Shown here in pieces: positions 9,681-18,453 of a stretch of 64,000 nucleotides of DNA. The notes under the pieces were generated by a model. The model was not told the DNA's origin and made no database searches. It saw nothing but the letters and a program-made list of their open reading frames with translations. The position numbers and the translations under genes are program-made. Numbering within the stretch: the first letter of the stretch is position 1; every line of letters begins with the position of its first letter. Location of the stretch: NCBI RefSeq assembly GCF_028401955.1, contig NZ_JAQOTJ010000018.1, positions 1 through 64,000 on the forward strand, read 5' to 3'. Source of the stretch: Bacillus sp. BP-3 (GTDB taxonomy: Bacteria > Bacillota > Bacilli > Bacillales > Bacillaceae_G).

Positions 9681-11682
9681 AAAAACATATCTAAGTATAG
9701 AAGAGATTATTTCATTACCAAGCTTATCAGGTACAAACATAAGTGATGATGGCAAAAACGTAGCATTTGTCAAGAAGACAGCTAACTGGAAAGACAATAA
9801 ATATAGGAATCATGTATGGATATATGAAAAAGATAAGGGGCAGAGTTACCCATTAACAACTAGGAATATAGATAGTACATACCCATTATGGTCTCCAGAT
9901 TCTAGGAATATCGCATACCTTGGTTCAGTTGGTGACGGGGATAATAAGAAGAATCAGATCTTTGTTAAGTCAATAGATGGTTATAGGGGGGTTCAAATTA
10001 CTGATGAGAAAGAGGGGGTCAGTAAATTTAAATGGGAGCCTACTGGCAAGGGTTTTTATTATGTTGCACATTCAAAAGAATCTGAGGTGATAAAGAAGCG
10101 TAAGGAACTATATGGGGATTTCCACCATATAGGTAAGGAATACCAGAATCATTGTTTATATTACACTGAACTAGAAAAAGTAATACAAAATAATAAATAC
10201 GACCCTCTAGAAAATTCCGATAATTGTAATAATTTTAAAAATGAAAACGAAAATAGCGTTATTTATCAACTAACTGATGGGAAAGATTTTCATATCCATG
10301 AATTTGATATTTCAAATGATGGGAAAAAGGTTGTATTTATGGCTACACCAAGCTCAAATATGGGAGATTATATGAATGGAGATCTATACATACTAGATAT
10401 TAAAAATAGAGAGCTACAAAAGATGAATATAGATAGGTTGTTGGGAGGGAGCATTTGCTTTTCTCCTGAAGGCAACAAAATATGTTACTCAGCAAGCATA
10501 AGGGAGAAGGATTACTATAAGACTCATATACAAGACAGTACATTAGAGATATATGATATTAATAATGGAGAGCTAATTCAACCTTTAACAGATTTTGATA
10601 GTACGGTTATTCCATTACAGTGGACAGCTAAAGGAATTTTAATTAGATGGCAGAATAAAACTAATTATCTTATTGGGTTGCTATCTGAGGATGGCACTGT
10701 GGAAATGTTAAGCGAAAAAGTAGATAGCTTTATAATGGACGCTTCTATAACAAGGGATGGAAATCATATATCCTATAATAAGGCTATAACAAATGAAACC
10801 TTTGAAATTTATTTAGATGATAAAAAAATAACGAATGAAAATAGCTTTTTCAAAGGAAAGCTTAAAAGTAACAGGGAAATAATCTCATGGCAAAGTAGTG
10901 ATGGTCTTGAAATAGAGGGTGTTTTATCAACCCCAGTAGAGTTTGACACAAATAAACAATATCCCTTATTAGTGGTAATCCATAGTGGTCCGGCTTGGGC
11001 ATCCTTTCCGATATTTTCAGACTGTTTTAATGAGAAATATCCTATTGAACAGTTTATCGAAAAAGGCTTTATAGTTTTAGAACCAAACTACAGGGGAAGT
11101 TCTGGTTATGGTAATGAATTCTTAAAAGCAAACTATAGAAAACTGGGAATTGCTGACTACGATGATGTTATATCTGGAGTGGATAAACTAGTTGACAAAG
11201 GGATAGCAGATAAAGATAGAGTAGGGCTTATGGGATGGAGCAACGGGGGATATATATCAGCTTTCTGTTCTACGTTTAGTAGTAGATTTAAAGCTATTTC
11301 AGTTGGAGGTGGAATTACGAATTGGAGTACCCATTATGTAAATACAGATATACCTTACTTTATTAGGATGTATTTAGGAAATAATCCATGGAATGATCCA
11401 GAGATATATACTAAAACATCACCAATGACATATATTAAATCAGCCTGTACCCCCACTTTAATCCAACATGGCGAAAAGGATGCAAGAATTCCAACTCCAA
11501 ATGCATATGATCTATATCAAGGATTAAGGGATATGGCAGTTGATACAGAATTAATTATATTTAAAGGAATGGCATATAGTTCTGACCAGCCAGGAATTAA
11601 TGTAGCTATTATGAAGCAGAATTTGATGTGGTTTTCACACTATATTCTTGGAGAAAGTATGAAAGATTTTAGGGTTTTATAA
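9667..11682 (+). CDS. S9 family peptidase (prolyl oligopeptidase / acylaminoacyl-peptidase type)
   Basis: This 671-aa protein has an N-terminal beta-propeller region with repeated SPDSRNIAYLG-like WD/PD40 blocks (about 1-400) and a C-terminal alpha/beta hydrolase domain. The nucleophile motif GWSNGG gives Ser525 and HGEKDARIP gives Asp605. Where the catalytic His is expected, the sequence reads KGMAYSSDQPG, with Tyr637 instead. The strong GAGGAGGGGG Shine-Dalgarno sits in the end of the tnsA remnant. It may be cargo of the Tn7-like element. If the His is truly lost, activity may be altered or absent. Confidence 0.85.
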   Translation: MKMNEKTYLSIEEIISLPSLSGTNISDDGKNVAFVKKTANWKDNKYRNHVWIYEKDKGQSYPLTTRNIDSTYPLWSPDSRNIAYLGSVGDGDNKKNQIFVKSIDGYRGVQITDEKEGVSKFKWEPTGKGFYYVAHSKESEVIKKRKELYGDFHHIGKEYQNHCLYYTELEKVIQNNKYDPLENSDNCNNFKNENENSVIYQLTDGKDFHIHEFDISNDGKKVVFMATPSSNMGDYMNGDLYILDIKNRELQKMNIDRLLGGSICFSPEGNKICYSASIREKDYYKTHIQDSTLEIYDINNGELIQPLTDFDSTVIPLQWTAKGILIRWQNKTNYLIGLLSEDGTVEMLSEKVDSFIMDASITRDGNHISYNKAITNETFEIYLDDKKITNENSFFKGKLKSNREIISWQSSDGLEIEGVLSTPVEFDTNKQYPLLVVIHSGPAWASFPIFSDCFNEKYPIEQFIEKGFIVLEPNYRGSSGYGNEFLKANYRKLGIADYDDVISGVDKLVDKGIADKDRVGLMGWSNGGYISAFCSTFSSRFKAISVGGGITNWSTHYVNTDIPYFIRMYLGNNPWNDPEIYTKTSPMTYIKSACTPTLIQHGEKDARIPTPNAYDLYQGLRDMAVDTELIIFKGMAYSSDQPGINVAIMKQNLMWFSHYILGESMKDFRVL

Positions 11683-11764
11683 TGGATATCCTCACAGGAT
11701 ACATAAGGATGAAACAGAATAAATAAGGAAACCCTTTTTCTTATTTAGCCTGTGATTGTAGCTC

Positions 11765-11887
11765 TATGATTATCTAAAGGGTTGTTCGACTCGTTTAAAA
11801 GGAATAAAAACAAACAGACAGCATGAATTTCTGTCGGATTTAGAACACAATTATTTTTATTTAACTGAGTATTCCGATGATGTCATT
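11765..11887 (+). pseudogene. tnsA: tnsA remnant 2 with truncated transposon-end hairpin
   Basis: The right half of the end-associated hairpin (TATGATTATCTAAAGGG, 11765-11781) is followed after a deletion by a frame (11789-11887) reading RLKGIKTNRQHEFLSD, then LEHNYFYLTEYSDDVI. This is the TnsA segment missing from remnant 1. It breaks off at 11887. The following 80 bp are not recognised. Confidence 0.75.
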
Positions 11888-11965
11888 GCTGGCCGCAGAA
11901 CAGATTTCAAAAAAATAGAGAAACTACATATGCAGTAAGGCTTGAAATGAAAAGAGATAAAGCAA

Positions 11966-12187
11966 TTGAACTATTACACTATGATAATTTATATGATTCC
12001 ACTTTGGATATTGTTGGAAATTATTCTTATTGATGACTTAAAGCAGAGTCAAAAGTTAATTACAGCTCATGAATCGGGAGTAAAAATAAGATTACAAAAA
12101 ATTTTAAAATATAACAACGTAGGTTTAAGAGTATTAGAAAAAACAATCGACCAAATAGAACGAATGATGAGAGGGATGGGAAAATGA
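11966..12187 (+). CDS. small hypothetical protein upstream of the DUF2785 gene
   Basis: A 73-aa frame with a hydrophobic N-terminus (about residues 5-25) and a basic, amphipathic C-terminal half. Its stop overlaps the next start as ATGA, so the two could be translationally coupled. No clear Shine-Dalgarno precedes it. It lies right after transposon debris, so it may be the 3' part of a damaged gene rather than an intact one. Confidence 0.4.
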   Translation: MNYYTMIIYMIPLWILLEIILIDDLKQSQKLITAHESGVKIRLQKILKYNNVGLRVLEKTIDQIERMMRGMGK

Positions 12188-13029
12188 GCGATACAAGGAC
12201 CAAATTGATGCTGGATTTGCAAAGAATTGAGAAGGATGAGTATCAGTTACGTGAAGGTGAGCAGCATCAAGATTTCTTACCTTTGTTACTTCAATATATT
12301 GGCGATCCTCAGCCAGAATTACGGGATAACCTGATTTATCCGATGTTTTATATGTGGATTAAGGAAGAGGATAGGTTCAGTGAAGAGGAGTTGCGTAGCC
12401 TCTTAACTGTTCTGACTGATGAGAACCATTTGTTCTATAATATTGGCAGCGAGGATGATCAGTCAGTTTTTACAAGGACGTTCTCTGCCTTGCCTATCGT
12501 TTTAATTGTGCAACGTCACAGACAGAATCCATTTTTCAATCAAGCGGAAATCGAGCAATTAATGCATGCAATGCTCCGTTATTATAAAGAGGAGAAGGAT
12601 CTGCGAGGTTACCTTTCAGTAGGGGGCTGGGCTCACAGCGTGTCTCACGGTGCGGATGTTTTTGTCGAGCTGGTGCAGTGCGAGGAGAGCAGCGTCGCAA
12701 TGCTGCGTGAGGTTCTTGTCGCTATTTCTGGCATGCTTCATAATGGTAGACACATTTTTAGCGATGAGGATGATGAGCGGTTAGTCAACATCGTGGATAC
12801 GATGATTGACAAAGAGTTACTTCCACATCAAGAAATCGCTGATTGGATTAGCGGCTTAGCGCAATGCTGCAATTTGCCGAGAAGTCGCAGTCAGGTGATT
12901 GCTCGCGTGAACAGCAAGAATTTTTTACGCAGTCTCTATTTCAGAAGGGGACAAGATAGCCGGGGGGATGAGCTTAACACTGTCATGCTTGGTACTGAGG
13001 CAAAATTGAACAGGTTTTCTATCAGTTAA
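12184..13029 (+). CDS. DUF2785 domain-containing protein
   Basis: This 281-aa soluble, probably helical protein of unknown function has the family's recognisable GGWAHSVSHGADV near residue 147. The start overlaps the preceding frame (ATGA) and has GAGAGGGATGGG upstream. No membrane segments or catalytic motif can be assigned. Confidence 0.75.
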   Translation: MSDTRTKLMLDLQRIEKDEYQLREGEQHQDFLPLLLQYIGDPQPELRDNLIYPMFYMWIKEEDRFSEEELRSLLTVLTDENHLFYNIGSEDDQSVFTRTFSALPIVLIVQRHRQNPFFNQAEIEQLMHAMLRYYKEEKDLRGYLSVGGWAHSVSHGADVFVELVQCEESSVAMLREVLVAISGMLHNGRHIFSDEDDERLVNIVDTMIDKELLPHQEIADWISGLAQCCNLPRSRSQVIARVNSKNFLRSLYFRRGQDSRGDELNTVMLGTEAKLNRFSIS

Positions 13030-13191
13030 AGGATTAGAGATTAGAGGAGATGTCCCAAAAACCATGGGAAATTGGCTGAGGGATTGCCTCTTTTTATGTT
13101 AAGAAAAACAAAAAGTAAATAACCAATTTTTTACTCTTTTTAAAAGATTAATATTGTTAGAGTGTGTTTCAATTTTCATTTAGTTAAAAAT

Positions 13192-13224
13192 GGCAGTCAC
13201 AAAATTACTACTGTGACTGCTTTA
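13192..13224 (+). terminator. terminator-like hairpin
   Basis: GCAGTCAC/GTGACTGC stem followed by TTTA. It is about 165 bp past the DUF2785 gene. The T run is short. Confidence 0.55.
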
Positions 13225-13267
13225 TAAAAGGTTGACCAAAACCTTTATTTTGCTTCCGTGGTTTGCT

Positions 13268-13313
13268 AACCTATAAAGTGAAAGCTTTTACTGCCCGTTA
13301 ATGCGGGATAAAT
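13268..13313. repeat. bcr-type repeat, end-only remnant
   Basis: TATAAAGTGAAAGCTT fused to ACTGCCCGTTAATGCGGGATAA. These are the two termini of the B. cereus repeat seen in full at 23995-24146, with the centre missing. Confidence 0.7.
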
Positions 13314-13347
13314 GAATTCCCTCTGCTCTAATCTAATAGTACTTTAT

Positions 13348-14337
13348 TTATTGGCGGTTATTGTCATGTTCCACAGTTATGACGACATTTCCCTTCTTGT
13401 GTCCTTTCTCGACATATCTATGAGCTTCAACGATCTCTTCAAACGCATAGTATCTGTCAATAACCACTTTTAATTTTCCAGCCTCAACAAGTTCTTTGAG
13501 GAAGTTTAGTGCTTCGGAATTTTTAGGTGAATTTTGACTCAAAATTATTTTCTTGTTGCTTGTCAATTTAGTCCATAGCATTCGAACACTTGGTAATGGT
13601 ACGGTGACATTTATATAGGTTCCATCCCTATTTAGCGATTTCATACAAGCTGAAAACGAACTCTTGTTTACAGCTTCAAAGATAACATCATAAGTCTTGC
13701 CTTTGCTTGAAAAATCTTCTCTAGTGTAATCAATTACTTGATCGGCCCCCAGGGATTTTACCAATTCTAAATTTGTGGTACTGCATACCCCTGTAACTTC
13801 TGCCCCAAAATACTTAGCAATCTGTACTGCATAACTTCCTACACTTCCTGAAGCACCATAAACAAGAACCTTTTGACCACTCCTAATATTAGCTTTTCTA
13901 AGATAAAATAATGCAGTTCGTGCCCCGATTGGAATGGCAGCGGCTTCCTCAAAGGATAAATTGTTGGGTTTAATAGATACTGATCCATTTTCAGGTAGAC
14001 ACTTATATTCGGCATAGGCACCAAAACCAACTAGGGAAGCTGCAAAAACTTGATCACCTTCCTTAAATCGCTTGACATCTTTCCCTGCTGACTCAACTTC
14101 TCCAGCTAACTCCATCCCCAATATCTCTTTTTTGGGTTGTCTAAAACCCAATGCTATTCGAGCAGGCAGCCAAACAGAGAGAGGAACTGTAAAACTCCTT
14201 AATCGAATATCTGCTACTGTTACGGTTGTCGCTTTTACTTTCACCAGTATTTCATTGTCCTTAGGAGTAGGTTTTTTAATCTCTTTCAACTGAAGAACGT
14301 CGGGTGGACCGTATTTTGTATACACAATTGCCTTCAT
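13348..14337 (-). CDS. zinc-independent MDR-type NAD(P)-dependent oxidoreductase (quinone-oxidoreductase-like)
   Basis: Medium-chain dehydrogenase/reductase (329 aa) with the GroES-like domain at the N-terminus, [15 protein letters not shown] near 72, and the nucleotide-binding motif [17 protein letters not shown] near 155. The structural/catalytic zinc cysteines are absent, as in quinone oxidoreductases. A very strong Shine-Dalgarno (GGAGGAGGAGG) precedes it. An inverted repeat at 14358-14399 sits upstream and may be its operator. Confidence 0.9.
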   Translation of the reverse strand: MKAIVYTKYGPPDVLQLKEIKKPTPKDNEILVKVKATTVTVADIRLRSFTVPLSVWLPARIALGFRQPKKEILGMELAGEVESAGKDVKRFKEGDQVFAASLVGFGAYAEYKCLPENGSVSIKPNNLSFEEAAAIPIGARTALFYLRKANIRSGQKVLVYGASGSVGSYAVQIAKYFGAEVTGVCSTTNLELVKSLGADQVIDYTREDFSSKGKTYDVIFEAVNKSSFSACMKSLNRDGTYINVTVPLPSVRMLWTKLTSNKKIILSQNSPKNSEALNFLKELVEAGKLKVVIDRYYAFEEIVEAHRYVEKGHKKGNVVITVEHDNNRQ

Positions 14338-14357
14338 TAATCCTCCTCCTCCAAGTT

Positions 14358-14399
14358 CGTTCTATTCATTCATATCTGCGAACACGAATAAATAGAACG
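14358..14399. promoter_or_regulatory. inverted repeat upstream of the oxidoreductase gene
   Basis: CGTTCTATTCATTC (14358-14371) and GAATAAATAGAACG (14386-14399) match at 13 of 14 positions, 14 bp apart, just upstream of the gene. This is a plausible repressor operator (TetR/HxlR type). No regulator gene is adjacent. The rest of 14400-15060 holds no intact gene; a short frame around 14594-14670 reads EGKFPELLMNAELPKVLQ and looks like a gene fragment I cannot name. Confidence 0.5.
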
Positions 14400-15061
14400 A
14401 TAGTTTCGCTCTTCAAAAACTATTCTTAACCTATCCAGCCCTTTTTTCTAGTATCTTGCACCATCCAAGTGGATGTTAAAAAGCACACTTTATGAGACAG
14501 TATAAAGTTTGTCCTAATTTCATCAAATTGTATGTTCAATTTGAGTATAAAGGAATATAGTAAAATTAAGGTGTCTAATTGTTCATTAAAAGGATGGCGA
14601 TAATCGAAGGGAAATTCCCCGAATTATTAATGAATGCTGAACTGCCAAAAGTGCTACAAATGGAAAAGTAGAAGAGAGGCTTTCTAGCAAAATTTATATT
14701 GAAACCGATATTTCCGTTATAGTAAAAAACGTCCTATCAATCAAAATCTCTAGGGCACGTTTATCTGTCCTAGGACTTTTCATAAAATTATACGTCACAT
14801 AACATAGGCAGAGAAGAATCAGACTTTACTCCAAACTATTAACTGCTGAGAACCATACCGCAAGTAACGGTAAACTAAAGTCTTAACCCTTGCAAGAAGC
14901 TGAGTTAGGGCCTTTTAGATGAAATTCTTTCTTTTTAAACAGCTTTAAATAGTTTATAATTATCAGATAACAGTAGATATTTTACCTTGTAAATAATTAT
15001 AATAGAATATGAACGGTTATAATTGAGACAGAAAAGGTGTGTTCCTAGGTGGGGTCTAGGT

Positions 15062-15109
15062 GGCGCATTGCTTTTTGTGACATCTAAGCAGGAGCGCCAA
15101 CCCTTTTTT
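15062..15109 (+). terminator. terminator-like hairpin in the mqo leader
   Basis: GGCGC..TGCT (15062-15072) pairs with AGCA..GCGCC (15087-15098), followed after 5 nt by six T, about 30 bp before the mqo start. Its place between gene and likely promoter suggests attenuation, or the end of an upstream transcript. Confidence 0.5.
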
Positions 15110-15137
15110 GTAAATATAGGGGATGAGGAAGGTTATC

Positions 15138-16643
15138 ATGAGCAAAATGCAGAAGAAAACAGACGTTATCTTAATTGGTGCCGGAGTTATGAGTGCGACT
15201 TTAGGCTCATTACTGAAAGAATTAGTACCTGAATGGGAAATCAAAGTGTTTGAGAAACTCGCAAGCGCGGGAGAAGAAAGCTCTAACGAATGGAATAATG
15301 CGGGTACGGGCCATGCTGCGCTGTGTGAGCTTAACTATACATCCGAAAAATCTGACGGATCTGTAGATATTAGCAAAGCTATAAAAATTAATGAACAGTT
15401 TCAGCTTTCAAGACAGTTTTGGTCTTATCTTGTAAACAGCAAGCTGATTCGTAATCCACAGGACTTTATCATGCCAATACCTCATATGAGTTTAGTACAA
15501 GGGGAAAAAAATGTAACATTTTTGAAAAGACGTTTTGAAGCGCTTTCAAATAATTCCCTGTTTCAAGGGATGGAATTTTCTGATGATCCTGAAAAGCTGA
15601 AGGAATGGATTCCGCTTATTATGGAAGGTCGTACATCGAATGAACCGATGGCGGCAACGAAAATCGACTCTGGAACGGATGTTAACTTTGGTGCGTTAAC
15701 ACGCATGTTGTTTAATCACTTACAGAGTAAAAACGTCGAGATAAACTACAAGCATAGTGTTCAGGATATTAAACGTACTAGCGATGGTTCATGGGAAGTG
15801 AAGGTACATGATATCGATAGCGGTAAAATCGAATATCATACTGCGAAATTTGTTTTCATCGGCGGTGGGGGCGGAAGTCTGCCTTTACTACAAAAAACTG
15901 GTATTCCTGAGTCAAAACATATTGGAGGATTCCCGGTAAGCGGGTTATTTATGGTATGTAACAATCCGGAAGTTATAGCGCAGCACCATGCAAAAGTATA
16001 CGGTAAAGCTAAGGTTGGTGCTCCACCAATGTCTGTTCCGCATCTTGATACAAGATATATCGACAACAAGAAAACATTGTTGTTTGGACCGTTTGCCGGC
16101 TTCTCACCAAAGTTCTTAAAAACTGGTTCAAATTTTGATTTGATAAGTTCTGTAAAACCGAATAACCTCTTCACAATGTTGGCAGCAGGCGTAAAAGAAA
16201 TGGGATTGACAAAATATTTGATCCAACAAGTTATGTTATCGAATGAAAAACGCATGGAAGAATTACGCGAGTTTATCCCAAACGCAAAAAGCGAAGATTG
16301 GGGTATAGTGGTAGCAGGCCAACGTGTGCAAGTGATCAAAGATACTGCAAGTGGTAAAGGAACACTTCAATTTGGTACGGAAGTTGTTAGTGCCGCTGAT
16401 GGCTCGGTAGCTGCATTACTCGGTGCTTCTCCGGGTGCTTCTACTGCCGTTCATGTTATGCTTGAGGTATTAGAAAAATGCTTCCCACAACGTATGAAAG
16501 AGTGGGAACCGAAAATAAAAGAAATGATTCCTTCTTATGGCGTGTCACTAGTGGAAAACCCAGAGCTTTTCCAAAAAATTTCTACTTCAACAGCGCAGAC
16601 GCTTGGTTTAAGTGAAAAAGAACGGTCTGTTGTTAATTCTTAA
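15138..16643 (+). CDS. mqo: malate:quinone oxidoreductase
   Basis: FAD-dependent membrane-associated malate dehydrogenase (501 aa) that passes electrons to quinone in the TCA cycle. It has the N-terminal dinucleotide fold [13 protein letters not shown], the Mqo signature [19 protein letters not shown] in two parts, and [11 protein letters not shown] in the middle. The ATG at 15138 is chosen because GAGGAAGG lies 5 nt upstream. The gene sits between two Tn7-like end copies, so it may be transposon cargo or an extra mqo copy. Confidence 0.95.
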   Translation: MSKMQKKTDVILIGAGVMSATLGSLLKELVPEWEIKVFEKLASAGEESSNEWNNAGTGHAALCELNYTSEKSDGSVDISKAIKINEQFQLSRQFWSYLVNSKLIRNPQDFIMPIPHMSLVQGEKNVTFLKRRFEALSNNSLFQGMEFSDDPEKLKEWIPLIMEGRTSNEPMAATKIDSGTDVNFGALTRMLFNHLQSKNVEINYKHSVQDIKRTSDGSWEVKVHDIDSGKIEYHTAKFVFIGGGGGSLPLLQKTGIPESKHIGGFPVSGLFMVCNNPEVIAQHHAKVYGKAKVGAPPMSVPHLDTRYIDNKKTLLFGPFAGFSPKFLKTGSNFDLISSVKPNNLFTMLAAGVKEMGLTKYLIQQVMLSNEKRMEELREFIPNAKSEDWGIVVAGQRVQVIKDTASGKGTLQFGTEVVSAADGSVAALLGASPGASTAVHVMLEVLEKCFPQRMKEWEPKIKEMIPSYGVSLVENPELFQKISTSTAQTLGLSEKERSVVNS

Positions 16644-16662
16644 AGATATTTGTAACAGAAGC

Positions 16663-16728
16663 TGTGGACTTGAAATAAAGTCACGATGTCTTACCCCTTT
16701 AGATACGATTATCTAAAGGGGTGTTTTT
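16663..16728 (+). mobile_element. Tn7-like transposon end, copy 2, with end hairpin
   Basis: TGTGGACTTGAAATAAAGTC (16663-16682) begins 19 bp after the mqo stop and closely matches the start of copy 1 (9034) and the canonical Tn7 terminus. It is followed by the same hairpin ACCCCTTTAGAT/ATCTAAAGGGGT (16693-16722) and a T run. Confidence 0.7.
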
Positions 16729-16755
16729 ATGGTAAAAAGAAAATGATTAAACCTT
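16729..16755 (+). pseudogene. tnsA remnant 3 (first codons only)
   Basis: ATG GTA AAA AGA AAA then TGA, placed exactly as the first codons of tnsA in copy 1 (KRKR). Only the start of the gene survives. Confidence 0.5.
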
Positions 16756-16783
16756 TTTATAAAATCGAAACTTAAATTTGCTG

Positions 16784-16823
16784 AAAAAGAATCCATTTTG
16801 ATTAATCAAATGGATTCTTTTTT
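16784..16823 (+). terminator. strong Rho-independent terminator
   Basis: Stem AAAAAGAATCCATTT/AAATGGATTCTTTTTT with a short AT loop and T run. Just after it, a frame at about 16829-16915 (AAEGFHYHYTEFDSI) looks like the C-terminal scrap of an unidentified gene. Confidence 0.88.
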
Positions 16824-16916
16824 ATTAACTAAAAGTACAATCTAGCGGCAGAAGGATTTCACTATCATTACACCGAATTTGACAGTATTATAAATTATTT
16901 CAAGGGGAGAAAATAA

Positions 16917-17669
16917 TTGAACCTGGGTGATCCAATAGCTACAGGAAATACCGCAAAGATATATCTTTGTGATAATAAAATTGTGAAAGTGTTTAAAAAA
17001 CACTTTCCAAGTACAGAATCTTTATACGAGACAAAGAAACAAGAATACGCTTATTCATGTGGGCTTCATGTTCCAAAGGTATTAGAAGTTACAAAAATAG
17101 AGGGTAGACAGGCAATTGTAATGGAATATGTGAAAGGGAAAACAGTAGGTGATCTCTTAATGAGTGATATGAAGCTAGCTGAGCATTACATAAGTGTTTG
17201 CGTCAATGTGCAACAAAAGATGCATGCTGTTGTTGTTGATTCAAATTTACTTGAACCGATGGTGAAAAAACTACATCGCCAGATTGAATCCGTACATCAT
17301 TTAGATGAAAAACAAAAGGATAAATTATTAAGAAAATTGGATTCAATGGTATTTGAACCTAGGCTATGTCATGGAGATTTTCATCCATTTAATTTGATCA
17401 TGAGTAATGATAACGTGAATATTATTGATTGGGTTGATTCTAGCTCGGGAGACATTCGGGCAGATATATATCAAACGTATCTATTGTATTCACAGTCTTC
17501 AGTAGAATTAGCTGAAATGTATTTACGTATATATTGTAAAAATACGGGTTTATCTAGGGATGAAGTTTTTGGATGGGCTCCTATTATTACTGCGGCAAGA
17601 TTATCAGAAAATGTATCTTCAGAAAATATAGAACGTCTAAATAAGTTAGTGGATCAGTATTGTAATTAA
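16917..17669 (+). CDS. aminoglycoside phosphotransferase family kinase (APH fold)
   Basis: This 250-aa protein kinase-like phosphotransferase starts at TTG, 7 nt after AAGGGGAG. It has a lysine-bearing N-lobe (NKIVKVFKK near 22-30), the hinge VMEYVKGKTV, the catalytic loop CHGDFHPFNLI near residue 155 and the metal-binding IIDWVD near 172. The family phosphorylates aminoglycosides, choline or other small alcohols. The substrate here is not readable, so a resistance role is only possible. Confidence 0.85.
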   Translation: MNLGDPIATGNTAKIYLCDNKIVKVFKKHFPSTESLYETKKQEYAYSCGLHVPKVLEVTKIEGRQAIVMEYVKGKTVGDLLMSDMKLAEHYISVCVNVQQKMHAVVVDSNLLEPMVKKLHRQIESVHHLDEKQKDKLLRKLDSMVFEPRLCHGDFHPFNLIMSNDNVNIIDWVDSSSGDIRADIYQTYLLYSQSSVELAEMYLRIYCKNTGLSRDEVFGWAPIITAARLSENVSSENIERLNKLVDQYCN

Positions 17670-17805
17670 GGGAACGATGAAAAAATTGTTTAGGCTTTAT
17701 ATTTGTTATAATCATTAAGCGATTATATGATGAATCTCAAAGTATAATGAAATGTTAAATGAAAAAATCAATATTAACTGAAATAGAAGAAAGTGGGGAA
17801 AGTAA

Positions 17806-18186
17806 ATGATTAATAAAGTCGGTCAAATTATGTTATATGTAAATAACCAAGATGAGGCAGTGCAATTTTGGACAGAAAAAGTAGGGTTCGGTGTAGTTTC
17901 TGAGGAAGATAACGGCCAAGGGTTTAGATGGATTGAAATTGCTCCAACTAAAGAAACTGAAACAAGTATTATTCTCCATAATAAGGAATTTATTGCGAAA
18001 ATGTCGCCTGAATTAAATCTTGGAACACCTTCTTTAATGTTCTTCTCGGAAAATTTCGATAATTTATATAGTGACTTATCACACAAAAATGTTACAGTCG
18101 GAGAAATTGTAAATATGCCTTCTGGTAGAATATTTAACTTTGCTGATCATGAAAATAATTATTTTGCAGTAATGGAAAAAAAGTAA
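17806..18186 (+). CDS. VOC family protein (glyoxalase/bleomycin-resistance fold)
   Basis: This 126-aa single-subunit vicinal-oxygen-chelate protein has the paired beta-alpha-beta-beta-beta modules: NKVGQIMLYVNNQDEAVQFW at the N-terminus and FNFADHENNYFAVME at the C-terminus. GTGGGGAAAG precedes the ATG. Substrate unknown. Confidence 0.85.
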   Translation: MINKVGQIMLYVNNQDEAVQFWTEKVGFGVVSEEDNGQGFRWIEIAPTKETETSIILHNKEFIAKMSPELNLGTPSLMFFSENFDNLYSDLSHKNVTVGEIVNMPSGRIFNFADHENNYFAVMEKK

Positions 18187-18263
18187 ATTCCCAAATTATA
18201 GGTAAAACAAACACCAAAACGAATTTTAGGTGTTTTCATGTTTGTGATAATAAAGTCATTTAA

Positions 18264-18312
18264 AAACACACCAAGAGAGATTATGATGACATCTCTTTTG
18301 GTGTGTTTTTTT
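18264..18312 (+). terminator. terminator downstream of the VOC gene
   Basis: Stem AACACACCAA-GAGAGAT/ATCTCTTTTGGTGTGTT followed by seven T. Confidence 0.9.
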
Positions 18313-18453
18313 GTAAAGCGTAATAAGAAAAATTCTAGCTCCAACTTTCAGATAGAAACTAAAGTTTTAGACTGGAAAGAGGGTTAAACTGAACGGCAAT
18401 GTAAGCCACTAATCTAACGAGTAGAATGTGAAGATGGGCAGGAGGGGAATGTT

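Noticed and set aside
14594-14670. Short frame EGKFPELLMNAELPKVLQ
   Set aside because: It looks like a gene fragment but is too short and family not recognised; no boundaries can be supported.
15836-16339. Long minus-strand frame inside mqo
   Set aside because: A shadow of a conserved enzyme gene, with no RBS and low-complexity composition.
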